Positions 35,640 to 43,623 are shown, counted from the first letter of the stretch. The stretch: DNA of 64,000 nucleotides from an uncultured Cuneatibacter sp. (GCA_934234215.1 CAKQHB010000001.1:62001-126000), one strand, 5' to 3'. Translations and numbers: made by a program. The notes: generated from the letters alone by a model not told the origin.

Positions 35640-36390
35640 TTTCCATCCTCCTTGCCAGCAGTCTCCGGGACAGTACGATACATCCCAGGCTCAATATACC
35701 AAACAGCAATACGGAATAACCGAAGCTCATCCAAACCGAATCCGGGAATGCCTTCAACGCTGCGATGTTGACCAAATCCCATGGCAGCAGATATGTCAGG
35801 CACACATATCCGGTCAGCGGGATAATGATTGCAATGAACAGATCCATCTGCCACGATGCCAGCAGAAATGCAAGGCTACTCCAAAATCCAGCTGCCATTG
35901 AGATTGAAAAGCTCGCTAAAATCATATAAAAAATAGGATGTTCTTCCCAAGGACACAGACCGATTCCCTTACTTACAATTGGTGCACCGCTAATCTTCGC
36001 AGTCACTACCAAAATCAAGATTTCCAGAAGTTTTCCAACAAAATAAATTAACATTCCCTGCAAGAAACATGCCACCGGTTTCTCCTGTAGATAGCACTTC
36101 TTTCCAATACGCTCGACCACCGGCTTCCAGAATCCATTTTTCCATTCGCTGCAGTACATATAGACGGGGTATGCCGCCGCTACAGACATCTCAATTGGGA
36201 AAAACCAACCAATAAATGTATTTCCAAATATAAATGCTACAACTGCATCCTGCTGTCCTTCCAATACATAATAGTACCAGTCATAGATACACATCATGCA
36301 CAGAATTCCGACCAGCACTGCAAAGAAAAAAGCCCGACCCACCTTCTTCCAGTGCAATAAATCTCCCCGTAATATCGGAAATCGTTTCAT
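35623..36390 (-). CDS. ABC-2-like permease subunit, first gene of operon
   Basis: 255 residues with about six hydrophobic segments (AFFFAVLVGILCMMCIY, FFPIEMSVAAAYPVYMY, MLIYFVGKLLEILILVV, FSISMAAGFWSSLAFLL, LFIAIIIPLTGYVCL, SVLLFGILSLGCIVL). Likely pairs with the next permease. AAAGGAGGG precedes the ATG, and a strong promoter lies 118 nt upstream. Confidence 0.7.
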   Translation of the reverse strand: MKRFPILRGDLLHWKKVGRAFFFAVLVGILCMMCIYDWYYYVLEGQQDAVVAFIFGNTFIGWFFPIEMSVAAAYPVYMYCSEWKNGFWKPVVERIGKKCYLQEKPVACFLQGMLIYFVGKLLEILILVVTAKISGAPIVSKGIGLCPWEEHPIFYMILASFSISMAAGFWSSLAFLLASWQMDLFIAIIIPLTGYVCLTYLLPWDLVNIAALKAFPDSVWMSFGYSVLLFGILSLGCIVLSRRLLARRMENEHVA

Positions 36391-36507
36391 ACTGCATCCC
36401 TCCTTTCGAAAGTGGTCGAGCCATGTTTTGTTGTTTCTTTTTTCTGTCGATTCAGTCTTTTTCCCTGTGTGAGCCTCTCTTATCTTGTTATGTTTTTAAC
36501 TACCTCA

Positions 36508-36536
36508 AACATACCATACGCATTGTTTTTTGTCAA
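36508..36536 (-). promoter_or_regulatory. Promoter of the ABC/secreted-protein operon
   Basis: Minus strand TTGACA (36536-36531), 17-nt spacer, TATGTT (36513-36508). The -10 begins an inverted repeat TATGTTT...AAAACATA that could bind a regulator. The flanking 36391-36640 is homopurine/homopyrimidine-rich with several A or T tracts and no gene. Confidence 0.7.
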
Positions 36537-36640
36537 TTGCTTTGTGAATTTCTTTTATTTTTTTTGTTAGTTCAATTTTTTTTTGTGAATTTTTGTGGTT
36601 TTTTGTGTGAAACTGTATCATTTGCGAATTTGACCATTGG

Positions 36641-37900
36641 TCATTTTATCGATAACCGATTTACAAACTCATTCTTCGTCTTAGAGTACGCGAAGCGCTG
36701 GCTGGCATACAGTCCATAGTATCCCGACAGGACGAAGGACACCGCTACAACAATCGCAAAGTACGGCAATCCCTCCCCGCCGAACATCTCCAATGCGATC
36801 AGCAGCGATGCCAGCGGACAGTTCGTTGCCCCGGCGAACAGCCCCACCATACCGCAGGCTGCGCACATGGAAGCGGGCAGTCCCACCAGCGGACCGAACA
36901 CACCGCCCAGCACAGCGCCGATGCACAGTGTCGGCACGATCTCGCCGCCCTTGAATCCGCCGCCCAGCGTGATGGCAGTCAGCAACAGCTTCAGGATCAT
37001 CGCATACCACGGCGCTTCTCCCAACATCCCTTCTTCGATCAGCTGCATGCTGCTGCCATTGTAGATCCGCGTTCCACTGAGCAGCGTAATACCGATCACC
37101 AGCACACTCGCTGCCACGACCCGGATGTACGGATTCGGGAATATTTTCTTCAGGATATGATCGGTCTTGTGCAATGTCTCGCACAATGCAATGCTGACAA
37201 GTGCACAGCAGATGCCAAACACCGCCATCAGCAGTACCGCTCGCAGCTCAATGCCGGATACCATCGTCACAGCAAATGCTTCCGGCTTGCAGCCCATCCA
37301 TCCGGCGATGCCGACCCCGAGGAAGGACGCAAAGATGCATGGCACCAGCGCCGCATAGTATAAAATGCCGATGCTGAATACTTCCATACAAAAGACGGTC
37401 GCCGCCACCGGTGTTCCGAACAGTGCACTGAACACTGCCGCCATGCCGCACATCGTCGCCACTCTGCGGTCTTTTTCATCTAATTTCAAAGCTCTGCCCA
37501 GCACGCTGCCGATGCTGCCGCCCAGCTGGAGCGCAGCCCCCTCTCTACCCGCAGAGCCGCCCACCGCATGTGTGATCAAGGTCGAGAAAAAGATCAGCGG
37601 CACAGTCCGGATGCTCACATCCTCGCCGTGCAGCACCGCGTCAATGATCGCATTTGTTCCGCGATGCTTTTCCTGTTTCAGCACATGATACAGCCACACA
37701 ATCAACAGACCGCCCAGCGGCATGAGATACAACATCCAGTCGTGCTCCTGCCGCCATGCTGTCACATATCCAATGCCTCTGCTGAACGCACCGCCCACCA
37801 GACCGCCGATGCCGCCCAAAAGCAGCGCGATCAGCGTCCATTTTACGAAGTAGACCGCATTGTTCTGCACTGCCTGCCGTATTTCTTTCCCCTTTTCCAT
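36641..37900 (-). CDS. CLC-type anion channel/antiporter, possibly fluoride-type
   Basis: 419 residues. The gating-glutamate motif is GSAGREGAALQLG and the second half has GGGFKGGEIVPTLCIGA. The position of the chloride-binding GSGIP loop reads RGTNAIIDAVLHGE instead, and GFKGGE-P is a feature I associate with CLC-F fluoride/proton antiporters. So fluoride export is a reasonable alternative to chloride transport. I find no fluoride riboswitch upstream. It is 42 nt downstream of the GPH symporter and likely co-transcribed. Confidence 0.85.
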   Translation of the reverse strand: MEKGKEIRQAVQNNAVYFVKWTLIALLLGGIGGLVGGAFSRGIGYVTAWRQEHDWMLYLMPLGGLLIVWLYHVLKQEKHRGTNAIIDAVLHGEDVSIRTVPLIFFSTLITHAVGGSAGREGAALQLGGSIGSVLGRALKLDEKDRRVATMCGMAAVFSALFGTPVAATVFCMEVFSIGILYYAALVPCIFASFLGVGIAGWMGCKPEAFAVTMVSGIELRAVLLMAVFGICCALVSIALCETLHKTDHILKKIFPNPYIRVVAASVLVIGITLLSGTRIYNGSSMQLIEEGMLGEAPWYAMILKLLLTAITLGGGFKGGEIVPTLCIGAVLGGVFGPLVGLPASMCAACGMVGLFAGATNCPLASLLIALEMFGGEGLPYFAIVVAVSFVLSGYYGLYASQRFAYSKTKNEFVNRLSIK

Positions 37901-37942
37901 CGTGTTCTCCTTGTCTCCTCTTTTTCTTTTTCTTTTTGCTTC

Positions 37943-39430
37943 TTACTGCTCTGCCCCGGCTTTCCGCTCCAGTTCCTGACAGATGCGCTCATATTCTTCC
38001 TCGTCCAGACGATACTTTTTCTGATACAGCACATAAGATGCCGCCATCATCGTGCAGGGCAGGATTGTCATGCACAGCAGCAGTCCCGTCACCTGTCCGC
38101 CGGAAATACCGGTCAGCACGCCGGAGATCTGCTCCAGCTTCTCCGCTTCCGTCACAAGCCCCTGCGTACACTGTTGCTCCAGCTCCGAGATCTGATTTGT
38201 GAAATTTGTCGCACCAAAAATCAGATACGTCGCCGATGTCAGCGCTACGACCAGCGCCGAACCCAGCTTTGTGATGAACGGGCGCACGGAAGTAATGATC
38301 GCCTCATCCCGCACGCCAAACCGGTATTCGTTGTATTCTACCGTATTCATGACCGAGATCATCATAATCAGATAAAATCCGTACTGTCCAAAATTTGCGA
38401 ACAGATATCCTGCCACAAGTCCCACAAATTTCACCGTGCCAGCCCCCGGCAAGAGTCCCGCCACCAGCATGATGCCGTAACCGATGCAGCCCAGCACCGC
38501 CAGCCCCCGCATGATCTGTCTGCGGTGCAATTTGCGGGAAATCATCGGATAACACACCATCATCACTGCCGTTGCGGACATGCCCACCGTCGTGAACAGC
38601 GAATACAGTCCGCCGTCATATCCAAAGGTAAAGTAGATATATGTGGAACCCAGACCGCCGATGATGAGTCCATTGCCGATCTGCTGCACGAGCAGGATCA
38701 CCGCGATCCACACCAGCTGATCGTTGCGCAGGATCGCACCGAATACTTCTTTCAGAGAGAAGCGCGGCTGCTCTTTTCGCACCGTCTCCCGATGCTCCCG
38801 CACGCCAAGGATCGTCACTGCCAGAAACAGCGGTGCCAGAATCGCGATCACAAGTCCGATCCGCCCATACGCTACCGAAGTGCTGCCGCCGATGGCGCCG
38901 CTGCCTGTCGTCAGCATCGGAATCAAAATCGAAGCCAATGTGCTGCCGATTCCCGCAAACAGCGTCGCACGGGACGTCAGCTGATTTCGCGTATTCGCAT
39001 CGGAACTCAGCGCCGGGATCATGCCCCAGTACGAAATGTCATTCATCGTGAATGTGATACTGAATGCAAAGTACATCGCGCCAAAAAACCAGATAAAGCT
39101 CCAGCCCTGCAGCTGCACATTGAACATCAGATACACCACCACCGACGTGGACAATACGCCCGCCGTCAGCCACGGCTTAAACTTGCCGAAGCGGCTCCGC
39201 GTCCGCTCGATGATATTGCCCATGATCGGGTCATTCAGCGCATCAAAAATACGCGCTGCAATCATGATTGCCGTCACCGCACCGAGCTGCGCCGCTGTCA
39301 GCGAATGTGTAAACAGCACATACGTCAGCAGGTAACTGTTCACGAGACAATACACCGCATCTCTGCCCACCGTTCCCAGCGGAAACAGCCAGAGATTGCG
39401 CATCGCCTGATCCTTGTTCTTCTGTTCCAT
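37943..39430 (-). CDS. GPH-family (MelB-like) sugar:cation symporter
   Basis: 495 residues, twelve predicted helices. Family blocks: GRDAVYCLVNSYLLTYVLF in helix I, ARIFDALNDPIMGNIIERTRSRFGKFKPWL (cation-site Asp and the loop 2-3 signature), and a C-terminal cytoplasmic tail. It probably imports a glycoside or glucuronide with Na+ or H+. No glycosidase gene is adjacent, so the substrate is unknown. Confidence 0.9.
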   Translation of the reverse strand: MEQKNKDQAMRNLWLFPLGTVGRDAVYCLVNSYLLTYVLFTHSLTAAQLGAVTAIMIAARIFDALNDPIMGNIIERTRSRFGKFKPWLTAGVLSTSVVVYLMFNVQLQGWSFIWFFGAMYFAFSITFTMNDISYWGMIPALSSDANTRNQLTSRATLFAGIGSTLASILIPMLTTGSGAIGGSTSVAYGRIGLVIAILAPLFLAVTILGVREHRETVRKEQPRFSLKEVFGAILRNDQLVWIAVILLVQQIGNGLIIGGLGSTYIYFTFGYDGGLYSLFTTVGMSATAVMMVCYPMISRKLHRRQIMRGLAVLGCIGYGIMLVAGLLPGAGTVKFVGLVAGYLFANFGQYGFYLIMMISVMNTVEYNEYRFGVRDEAIITSVRPFITKLGSALVVALTSATYLIFGATNFTNQISELEQQCTQGLVTEAEKLEQISGVLTGISGGQVTGLLLCMTILPCTMMAASYVLYQKKYRLDEEEYERICQELERKAGAEQ

Positions 39431-39449
39431 CGTATAATCCCCCGTTCTG

Positions 39450-39469
39450 CCGCGGTATCCATATCGCGG
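39450..39469 (-). promoter_or_regulatory. Leader palindrome of the symporter gene
   Basis: CCGCGGTATCCATATCGCGG is near-perfectly self-complementary and lies about 20 nt before the symporter start. It could be an operator or a leader hairpin. No clear promoter hexamers are visible in 39470-39604. Confidence 0.4.
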
Positions 39470-39604
39470 CGGATGTGTATAAGGTTATTTTACTACCAGA
39501 GGGAGGGGGAGCGCAAGGGAAGTGTGCTAATTCGCTGCCAGTACGATCGCAGATTTACAAAAAAGACAGAGCAAAAGTTCCGTGTTATGCGAATGAACGA
39601 TTTC

Positions 39605-39793
39605 ATATCTCAATTCTGACTGAGTTTTTCTGGCGTGTCTCGTTTCCTGCTCCAACTGTACGGTGCTGTTCCACTATGAGCGGAAACTCGCGCTTTGCGC
39701 TCAAACAGTCCGCTCATATGTGGGCACCGCACAGTCTTCGCGACGGAACCTCCGACAATGCCAGAAAAACTCAGCCAGAATCGAGATAGATAT
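39605..39793 (-). repeat. Long palindrome A (hairpin family)
   Basis: 189 bp. The arms pair as ATATCTC/GAGATA, AATTCT/AGAAT, CTGAGTTTTTCTGGC/GCCAGAAAAACTCAG, ACTGT-CGGTGC/GCACCG-ACAGT, and ATGAGCGGA/TCCGCTCAT. The apex on the minus strand is CTGTTTGAGCGCAAAGCGCG. Read in that orientation its 3' arm includes TTGGAGCAGG, in line with the GGAGC seen at the same place in B-E. Together with 39794-39908 (AT-rich, nothing recognised) it fills the gap between the symporter and the DUF3791 cassette. Confidence 0.78.
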
Positions 39794-39908
39794 GTTTTCG
39801 CTTGCATTTATAATTATAATAGGAAGGAAAACTGTCTATCGGAAGTTTTTTTGCCGGTATCGGCAATTTATCTTGTGATTTTTTCGGATAAAATCGCGTT
39901 TTATTTTG

Positions 39909-39955
39909 CTGATAACAAAAAACATAGTGTCTGATAACGAAATACTTGTTATAAT
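39909..39955 (+). promoter_or_regulatory. Promoter and possible operator of the DUF3791-DUF3990 cassette
   Basis: TATAAT at 39950-39955 preceded by TGT (extended -10), with no good -35. CTGATAAC occurs twice (39909-39916 and 39931-39938), and the second copy forms an inverted repeat with GTTAT (39948-39952) overlapping the -10. This arrangement suits autorepression. Confidence 0.55.
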
Positions 39956-39985
39956 CTAAGTATAAATATGTCAGAAAGGTTGGTA

Positions 39986-40210
39986 ATGATTATGTGTACG
40001 AAAAACGAATTGACTTTCTCCATCTTCATGCTCTATAGTCTTGCAGACAAATGGAAGATGTCTCCAGCCAAAGTATATAAAATATTAAATTCGACTGGTA
40101 TTTTGGATAATTATATTATTAAGTGCTACGATGTTCTTCACACACAGGGAAAAGAATATTTGGTAGAGGACATTACCGATTTTGTGAGAGAAAAAGGGGT
40201 TAATATATGA
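39986..40210 (+). CDS. DUF3791-like small protein
   Basis: 74 residues from the ATG at 39986, which has AGAAAGG six nt upstream; 39968 and 39992 are alternatives. The sequence TFSIFMLYSLADKWKMSPAKVYKILNSTGIL looks like a small helical fold with an HTH-like segment. It is followed, with 4-nt overlap, by the DUF3990 gene; I recall DUF3791 as its usual neighbour. Possible antitoxin or accessory protein. AT-rich DNA indicates recent acquisition. Confidence 0.7.
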   Translation: MIMCTKNELTFSIFMLYSLADKWKMSPAKVYKILNSTGILDNYIIKCYDVLHTQGKEYLVEDITDFVREKGVNI

Positions 40211-40692
40211 TTGTATATCATGGATCAACAGAAATTATTAAAAATCCAGATGTCATACACTCAAAAAAGTATTTGGATTTTGGCAGAGGATTTTACATTA
40301 CAACATTTGAAAACCAGGCAAAGAAATGGGCAGTTCGAAAAGGAATGAGACAAGGAAAGTCTGCAATCGTTAATGTCTATGAATTGTCTGAAGATTGGGA
40401 TGATTTTAAGGTATTATCTTTTGAGAAAGAAAATGAAAAATGGCTTGATTTCGTATGTGCATGTAGGAAGGGAGAGCCGTTAAATAAATCATATGACCTT
40501 ATTATCGGAAATGTTGCAGACGATGATGTTTTCAAAACTGTCGATATGTATTTTAGAGGATTGTGGGATAAGGAAAAAGTTTTAGGCGAATTGAGATACT
40601 ATAAGATGAATAATCAAATCTGTATTGTAAACCAGGAAACCTTGAATCGGCTTATCACTTTTAAAAGAGCATATGAGGTAAAGCAACAATGA
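40207..40692 (+). CDS. DUF3990 protein, ADP-ribosyltransferase-like
   Basis: 161 residues. The start MIVYHGSTEIIKNPDV and the run DFGRGFYITTFENQAKKWA resemble the NAD-binding core of the ART/RES-type superfamily (His-Gly and Gly-x-Phe-Tyr motifs). DUF3990 belongs to that fold group; enzymatic activity of this family is not established to my knowledge. Flanked by two small genes each overlapping by 4 nt, a configuration typical of toxin-antitoxin sets. Confidence 0.72.
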   Translation: MIVYHGSTEIIKNPDVIHSKKYLDFGRGFYITTFENQAKKWAVRKGMRQGKSAIVNVYELSEDWDDFKVLSFEKENEKWLDFVCACRKGEPLNKSYDLIIGNVADDDVFKTVDMYFRGLWDKEKVLGELRYYKMNNQICIVNQETLNRLITFKRAYEVKQQ

Positions 40693-40916
40693 TAGATAAG
40701 AAGCAATTGGAAGAAGTTTATAAGCAAAATTTAGAAGATAATATCATCAATGCACTTTCTGAAATGAAAGGAATCGATCTCCGAAAGGCATTTGATATTT
40801 ATTACTCCAGTAAACTTGCGGAACAAATTTCAAATGATAGTTATGGAATAGAAAATTTGGATGCAAAATATCTGGCAGAAGATTTGATTGAGAATGAGCC
40901 AGAGCTTTTTAAATAA
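40689..40916 (+). CDS. Small acidic protein downstream of DUF3990
   Basis: 75 residues, acidic and helical (KKQLEEVYKQNLEDNIINALSEMKGIDL; DLIENEPELFK). It overlaps the DUF3990 gene by 4 nt. Small acidic products in this position are often antitoxins; that role is inferred from position and charge only. Confidence 0.65.
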   Translation: MIDKKQLEEVYKQNLEDNIINALSEMKGIDLRKAFDIYYSSKLAEQISNDSYGIENLDAKYLAEDLIENEPELFK

Positions 40917-40958
40917 ATTGGATCCACTAGCATTACGATATTATCGGGAGGCATCAAA

Positions 40959-41159
40959 ATGGATAACTACAGAATCAAAGTGAATCGAATCCGTTGCCGA
41001 AAATGCGGTGATGTTATTACATCTGAATCTGTCCACGATTTTAAATTTTGTAAATGCCATAGTTGCGCCGTTGATGGCGGAACCGCCTATTTGCGCCGCT
41101 GCGGCTATTCCGAAGATTGGGAAGATTTATCAGAGGTTGAGGAAATTCAGGAGGAATAA
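40959..41159 (+). CDS. Small zinc-ribbon-like protein (DUF7695 type)
   Basis: 66 residues. Cys pairs in IRCRKCGDVI and FCKCHSC suggest a zinc ribbon, followed by VDGGTAYLRRCG and an acidic tail. Resembles a family of short Firmicutes proteins, often phage- or island-borne. GGGAGG lies before the ATG. It is 42 nt after the DUF3990 cassette and may be its fourth gene. Confidence 0.7.
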   Translation: MDNYRIKVNRIRCRKCGDVITSESVHDFKFCKCHSCAVDGGTAYLRRCGYSEDWEDLSEVEEIQEE

Positions 41160-41195
41160 TCCATTCTACCTTCTAACATAGGAAACTTCGTATGC

Positions 41196-41380
41196 AGAAA
41201 ACAACAACTGCCAGACAAGGCATGTTATTGTGAGGATCTCGTTGTTGAATCTGTGCTGACCGCCACCGAGCGCACTTGTCTGAGTCGCAGACGAGTTTGT
41301 GCGCGAATGGCGGATAAAAGAAGCACAGATTCAACAGAGACCGGAGCATAGACAGGACTGTCTGGCAGTTGTTGTTTTCT
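41196..41380 (+). repeat. Long palindrome B (hairpin family, with 22-bp terminal repeats)
   Basis: 185 bp bounded by a perfect 22-bp inverted repeat (41196-41217 and 41359-41380, starting AGAAAACAACAACTGCC). Inside: GTTGAATCTGTGCT/AGCACAGATTCAAC (14 bp perfect), CGCCA/TGGCG, GCGCAC/GTGCGC and the apex TTGTCTGAGTCGCAGACGAG. Internal loops GTGAGGATCTCG and GAGACCGGAGCA are shared exactly with palindrome C. Located in the convergent gap between the zinc-ribbon gene and the aldolase. Confidence 0.85.
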
Positions 41381-41395
41381 AATGCAAATTAAATT

Positions 41396-42295
41396 TTAAA
41401 TCAGCTCTGCATCCTTCATTGCCTTGCGGATTTTCTCCAGTACCGGACCTTCGGGGGTCGGCAGGTTGGGCTTGTAAGGATCACCGACTTCGCGGCCTCT
41501 CAGGTTTGCCATATCCTTGGCTGCTACCGGGAAGCTTGCGCCGTCCATGGACAGACGAACCGGGTTCAGCTTGAACTGTGCTTCCAGAGAGCCCTGCAGA
41601 TCACCGGCTACGAATTTGTTGTAGACATCGGTGATCAGCTCCGGCATGAAGTTGGCTGCTGTGCAGACTCCGCCGACTGCGCCGTGGCACAGGGATGCGT
41701 ACAGCAGGGTGTCCTTGCCGCCGAATACGCGGAAGCCTACGTCTCTTGTTCTGCGGATGAATTCCTCTGTCTGAGTAATGTCACCGCTGGTGTCCTTCAT
41801 TCCGACAATGTTCGGAACTTCGTGAGCCAGACGCTCTACGAGGTTGCCGGACATGGTGTAGCCAACACGACCGGGGTTGTTGTACAGAAGCATCGGCAGA
41901 TTCGGAACGGATTCTGCGATGGTCTTGAAATGCAGGTACAGCTCGCTCTCGGTGGGCTTCAGGAACATGGGCTGCAATACGGAGATTCCGGTTGCACCGG
42001 CTGCTTCTGCCATTTTTGCCAGACGGCAGCACTTCTTGGTGCTGATTGCGCCGATTCCGAAGTATACCGGAACACGACCTGCTGCCTGATCCAGCATGAT
42101 TTTCAGACCGCGCTCCATCTCATCGTCTTCTACTTCGTAAAATTCGCCGTTGCTTCCGAATGCCAGGATTCCCAGAACTCCGCCGTTAATAACGTAGTCT
42201 ACCTGATCCCGCAGCTTTGCCTCGTCGATTTTTTCATTTTCATCAATGGGTGTCAGAATCGGAACAATGACACCTTTCATATAATCTACGTTCAT
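41396..42295 (-). CDS. DapA/NanA-family lyase or aldolase
   Basis: 299-residue class I aldolase-type barrel. The Schiff-base lysine is in NIVGMKDTSGD (about 165) and the catalytic Tyr in MLLYNNPGRVG (about 138). Context argues against lysine biosynthesis: the upstream gene is a GarR-type reductase, as in sugar-acid degradation (5-keto-4-deoxy-glucarate or similar). Exact substrate unknown. It is 20 nt after the reductase and in the same operon. Confidence 0.88.
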   Translation of the reverse strand: MNVDYMKGVIVPILTPIDENEKIDEAKLRDQVDYVINGGVLGILAFGSNGEFYEVEDDEMERGLKIMLDQAAGRVPVYFGIGAISTKKCCRLAKMAEAAGATGISVLQPMFLKPTESELYLHFKTIAESVPNLPMLLYNNPGRVGYTMSGNLVERLAHEVPNIVGMKDTSGDITQTEEFIRRTRDVGFRVFGGKDTLLYASLCHGAVGGVCTAANFMPELITDVYNKFVAGDLQGSLEAQFKLNPVRLSMDGASFPVAAKDMANLRGREVGDPYKPNLPTPEGPVLEKIRKAMKDAELI

Positions 42296-42315
42296 GATTC
42301 TCCTCGCTCCGGGAC

Positions 42316-43209
42316 TTAGTTTTCTTCTTTTACGATGGAAGTGCCGGACATCTTCTCATAGTATTTTACCATGCTGGAGTGATCGCAGCTGCCAAGGTCT
42401 TCGCTCTTTAAGAACTGCATGATCTCCATCATCTGACCAGTCATCGGAACCGGGCTGTGAATTGCGTGTGCTGCATTCAGAGCGTTGGTCAGATCCTTGA
42501 TGTGCAGGTCAATACGGAAGCCGGGCTTGTAGTTGCCAGCCAGCATCATCGGTGCCTTTGCATCCATAACGGTAGATCCAGCCAGACCGCCGCGGATTGC
42601 CTGATATACCAACTCCGGATCGGTGCCTGCTTTCTTTGCGAAGGTCAGTGCTTCTGCTACTGCGGAAATGTTACAAGCTACTACGATCTGGTTTGCCAGC
42701 TTTGCTACGTTACCGGAACCAAGGCCGCCAACGTATACTACGGAACCAGCCATTGCCATCAGCATATCATAGTACTTGTCGAAGTTCTCCTTCTTACCAC
42801 CAACCATAACGGACAGGGTGCCGTCGATTGCCTTCGGTTCGCCACCGGATACCGGTGCATCCATCATCTCGATGCCCTTCTTTGCCAGCTCTGCACCGAT
42901 CTTCTTGCTCTCAACGGGGTCGATGGAGCTCATGTCGATCAGGATGCTGCCCGGAGCTGCATTATCGAGGATACCACCCTCGCCCAGTGCTACGGCGCGA
43001 ACCTGCGGAGAGTTGGGAACCATTGTGATGATTACCTGACACTCTTTTGCTACGTCAGCGGTGCTTGCTGCTGCCTTTGCGCCAACTGCTACTACTTCAT
43101 CTACATTTTCCTTGTGCAGGTCAAATGCTACTACTTCATATCCAGCCTTTACGAGATTCTTGCTCATAGGCTTACCCATAATACCAAGTCCGATAAAACC
43201 AACCTTCAT
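42316..43209 (-). CDS. garR: 2-hydroxy-3-oxopropionate reductase-like (GarR family)
   Basis: 297 residues from the ATG at 43209 (MKVGFIGLGIMGKPMSKNLVKAGY), with GGAGG 7 nt upstream; the longer frame to 43338 includes leader sequence. N-terminal Rossmann fold with GLGIMG, catalytic DAPVSGGEPKAIDGTLSVMVGG and the family Lys in GSGNVAKLANQI. Beta-hydroxyacid dehydrogenase, most like tartronate semialdehyde reductase. With the aldolase it would run an aldaric-acid or related catabolic route. It has its own promoter and a structured leader. Confidence 0.88.
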   Translation of the reverse strand: MKVGFIGLGIMGKPMSKNLVKAGYEVVAFDLHKENVDEVVAVGAKAAASTADVAKECQVIITMVPNSPQVRAVALGEGGILDNAAPGSILIDMSSIDPVESKKIGAELAKKGIEMMDAPVSGGEPKAIDGTLSVMVGGKKENFDKYYDMLMAMAGSVVYVGGLGSGNVAKLANQIVVACNISAVAEALTFAKKAGTDPELVYQAIRGGLAGSTVMDAKAPMMLAGNYKPGFRIDLHIKDLTNALNAAHAIHSPVPMTGQMMEIMQFLKSEDLGSCDHSSMVKYYEKMSGTSIVKEEN

Positions 43210-43234
43210 CTTAATTCCTCCAATCTGAAGCACC

Positions 43235-43297
43235 CTCACCGGCGCTTCGCTCGTCTCGATGCAGTGGTGCATCGCTCTTCGTTGTTTCTGAGGTGAG
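43235..43297 (-). promoter_or_regulatory. Structured leader of the garR operon
   Basis: On the minus strand CTCACC (from 43297) pairs with GGTGAG (43240-43235), and an inner GATGCA/TGCATC hairpin with partial stems lies between them. The predicted start site is within the 5' strand, so the whole leader folds on itself upstream of the ribosome binding site. I recognise no riboswitch class. Confidence 0.5.
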
Positions 43298-43324
43298 TAT
43301 ACAAAAAAGTCTGGGAGGATACAA
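43296..43324 (-). promoter_or_regulatory. Sigma-A promoter of garR-aldolase operon
   Basis: Minus strand TTGTAT (43324-43319), exact 17-nt spacer, TATACT (43301-43296). Confidence 0.7.
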
Positions 43325-43433
43325 TCAGCAGGGTACACAAAACGAGGGGAAGTTTTTGCGCAATTCGTATAATGTGCGGTATGTGTTGCATTTTTCTTTC
43401 AAATACATTGCACGATGAATGAATTTGATCATA

Positions 43434-43623
43434 ATAGAAAGCCACCGCTGTCAAACAACCACATCTGTGCTCCGGTCTCGGTTGGAACTGTGCTTTTTTT
43501 CATCGCCATTCGCGCACAACTCGTCTTCGACTCAAACAGGTGCGCTCGGTGGCGTTTCAAGCACAGTTCCAACTGCGAGATCCTCACAATGATGTGGTTC
43601 GCTTGACAGCAGCGGCTTTCTAT
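43434..43623 (-). repeat. Long palindrome C (hairpin family)
   Basis: 190 bp. The arms pair as ATAGAAAGCC/GGCTTTCTAT, GCTGTCAA/TTGACAGC, ACCACAT/ATGTGGT, GTTGGAACTGTGCTT/AAGCACAGTTCCAAC (15 bp perfect), CGCCA/TGGCG and GCGCAC/GTGCGC. The minus-strand apex is CCTGTTTGAGTCGAAGACGA. Aligns end to end with B, with stems altered on both sides together. No gene in 43624-43769, the short gap before palindrome D. Confidence 0.85.

Noticed and set aside
37901..39480. Fluoride riboswitch upstream of the CLC gene
   Set aside because: No GG-GATGG-GTTC type consensus in the 42-nt gap or before the symporter gene.
37568..39619. 683-codon open frame on the plus strand
   Set aside because: Antisense to the CLC and GPH genes; rich in His, Arg and Gln as expected for a shadow of GC-skewed codons. 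Both antisense genes are firm.
41396..42295. Lysine-pathway dapA
   Set aside because: The neighbour is a GarR-type reductase and no dapB or lysA is near; a sugar-acid aldolase is at least as likely, so no symbol was given.
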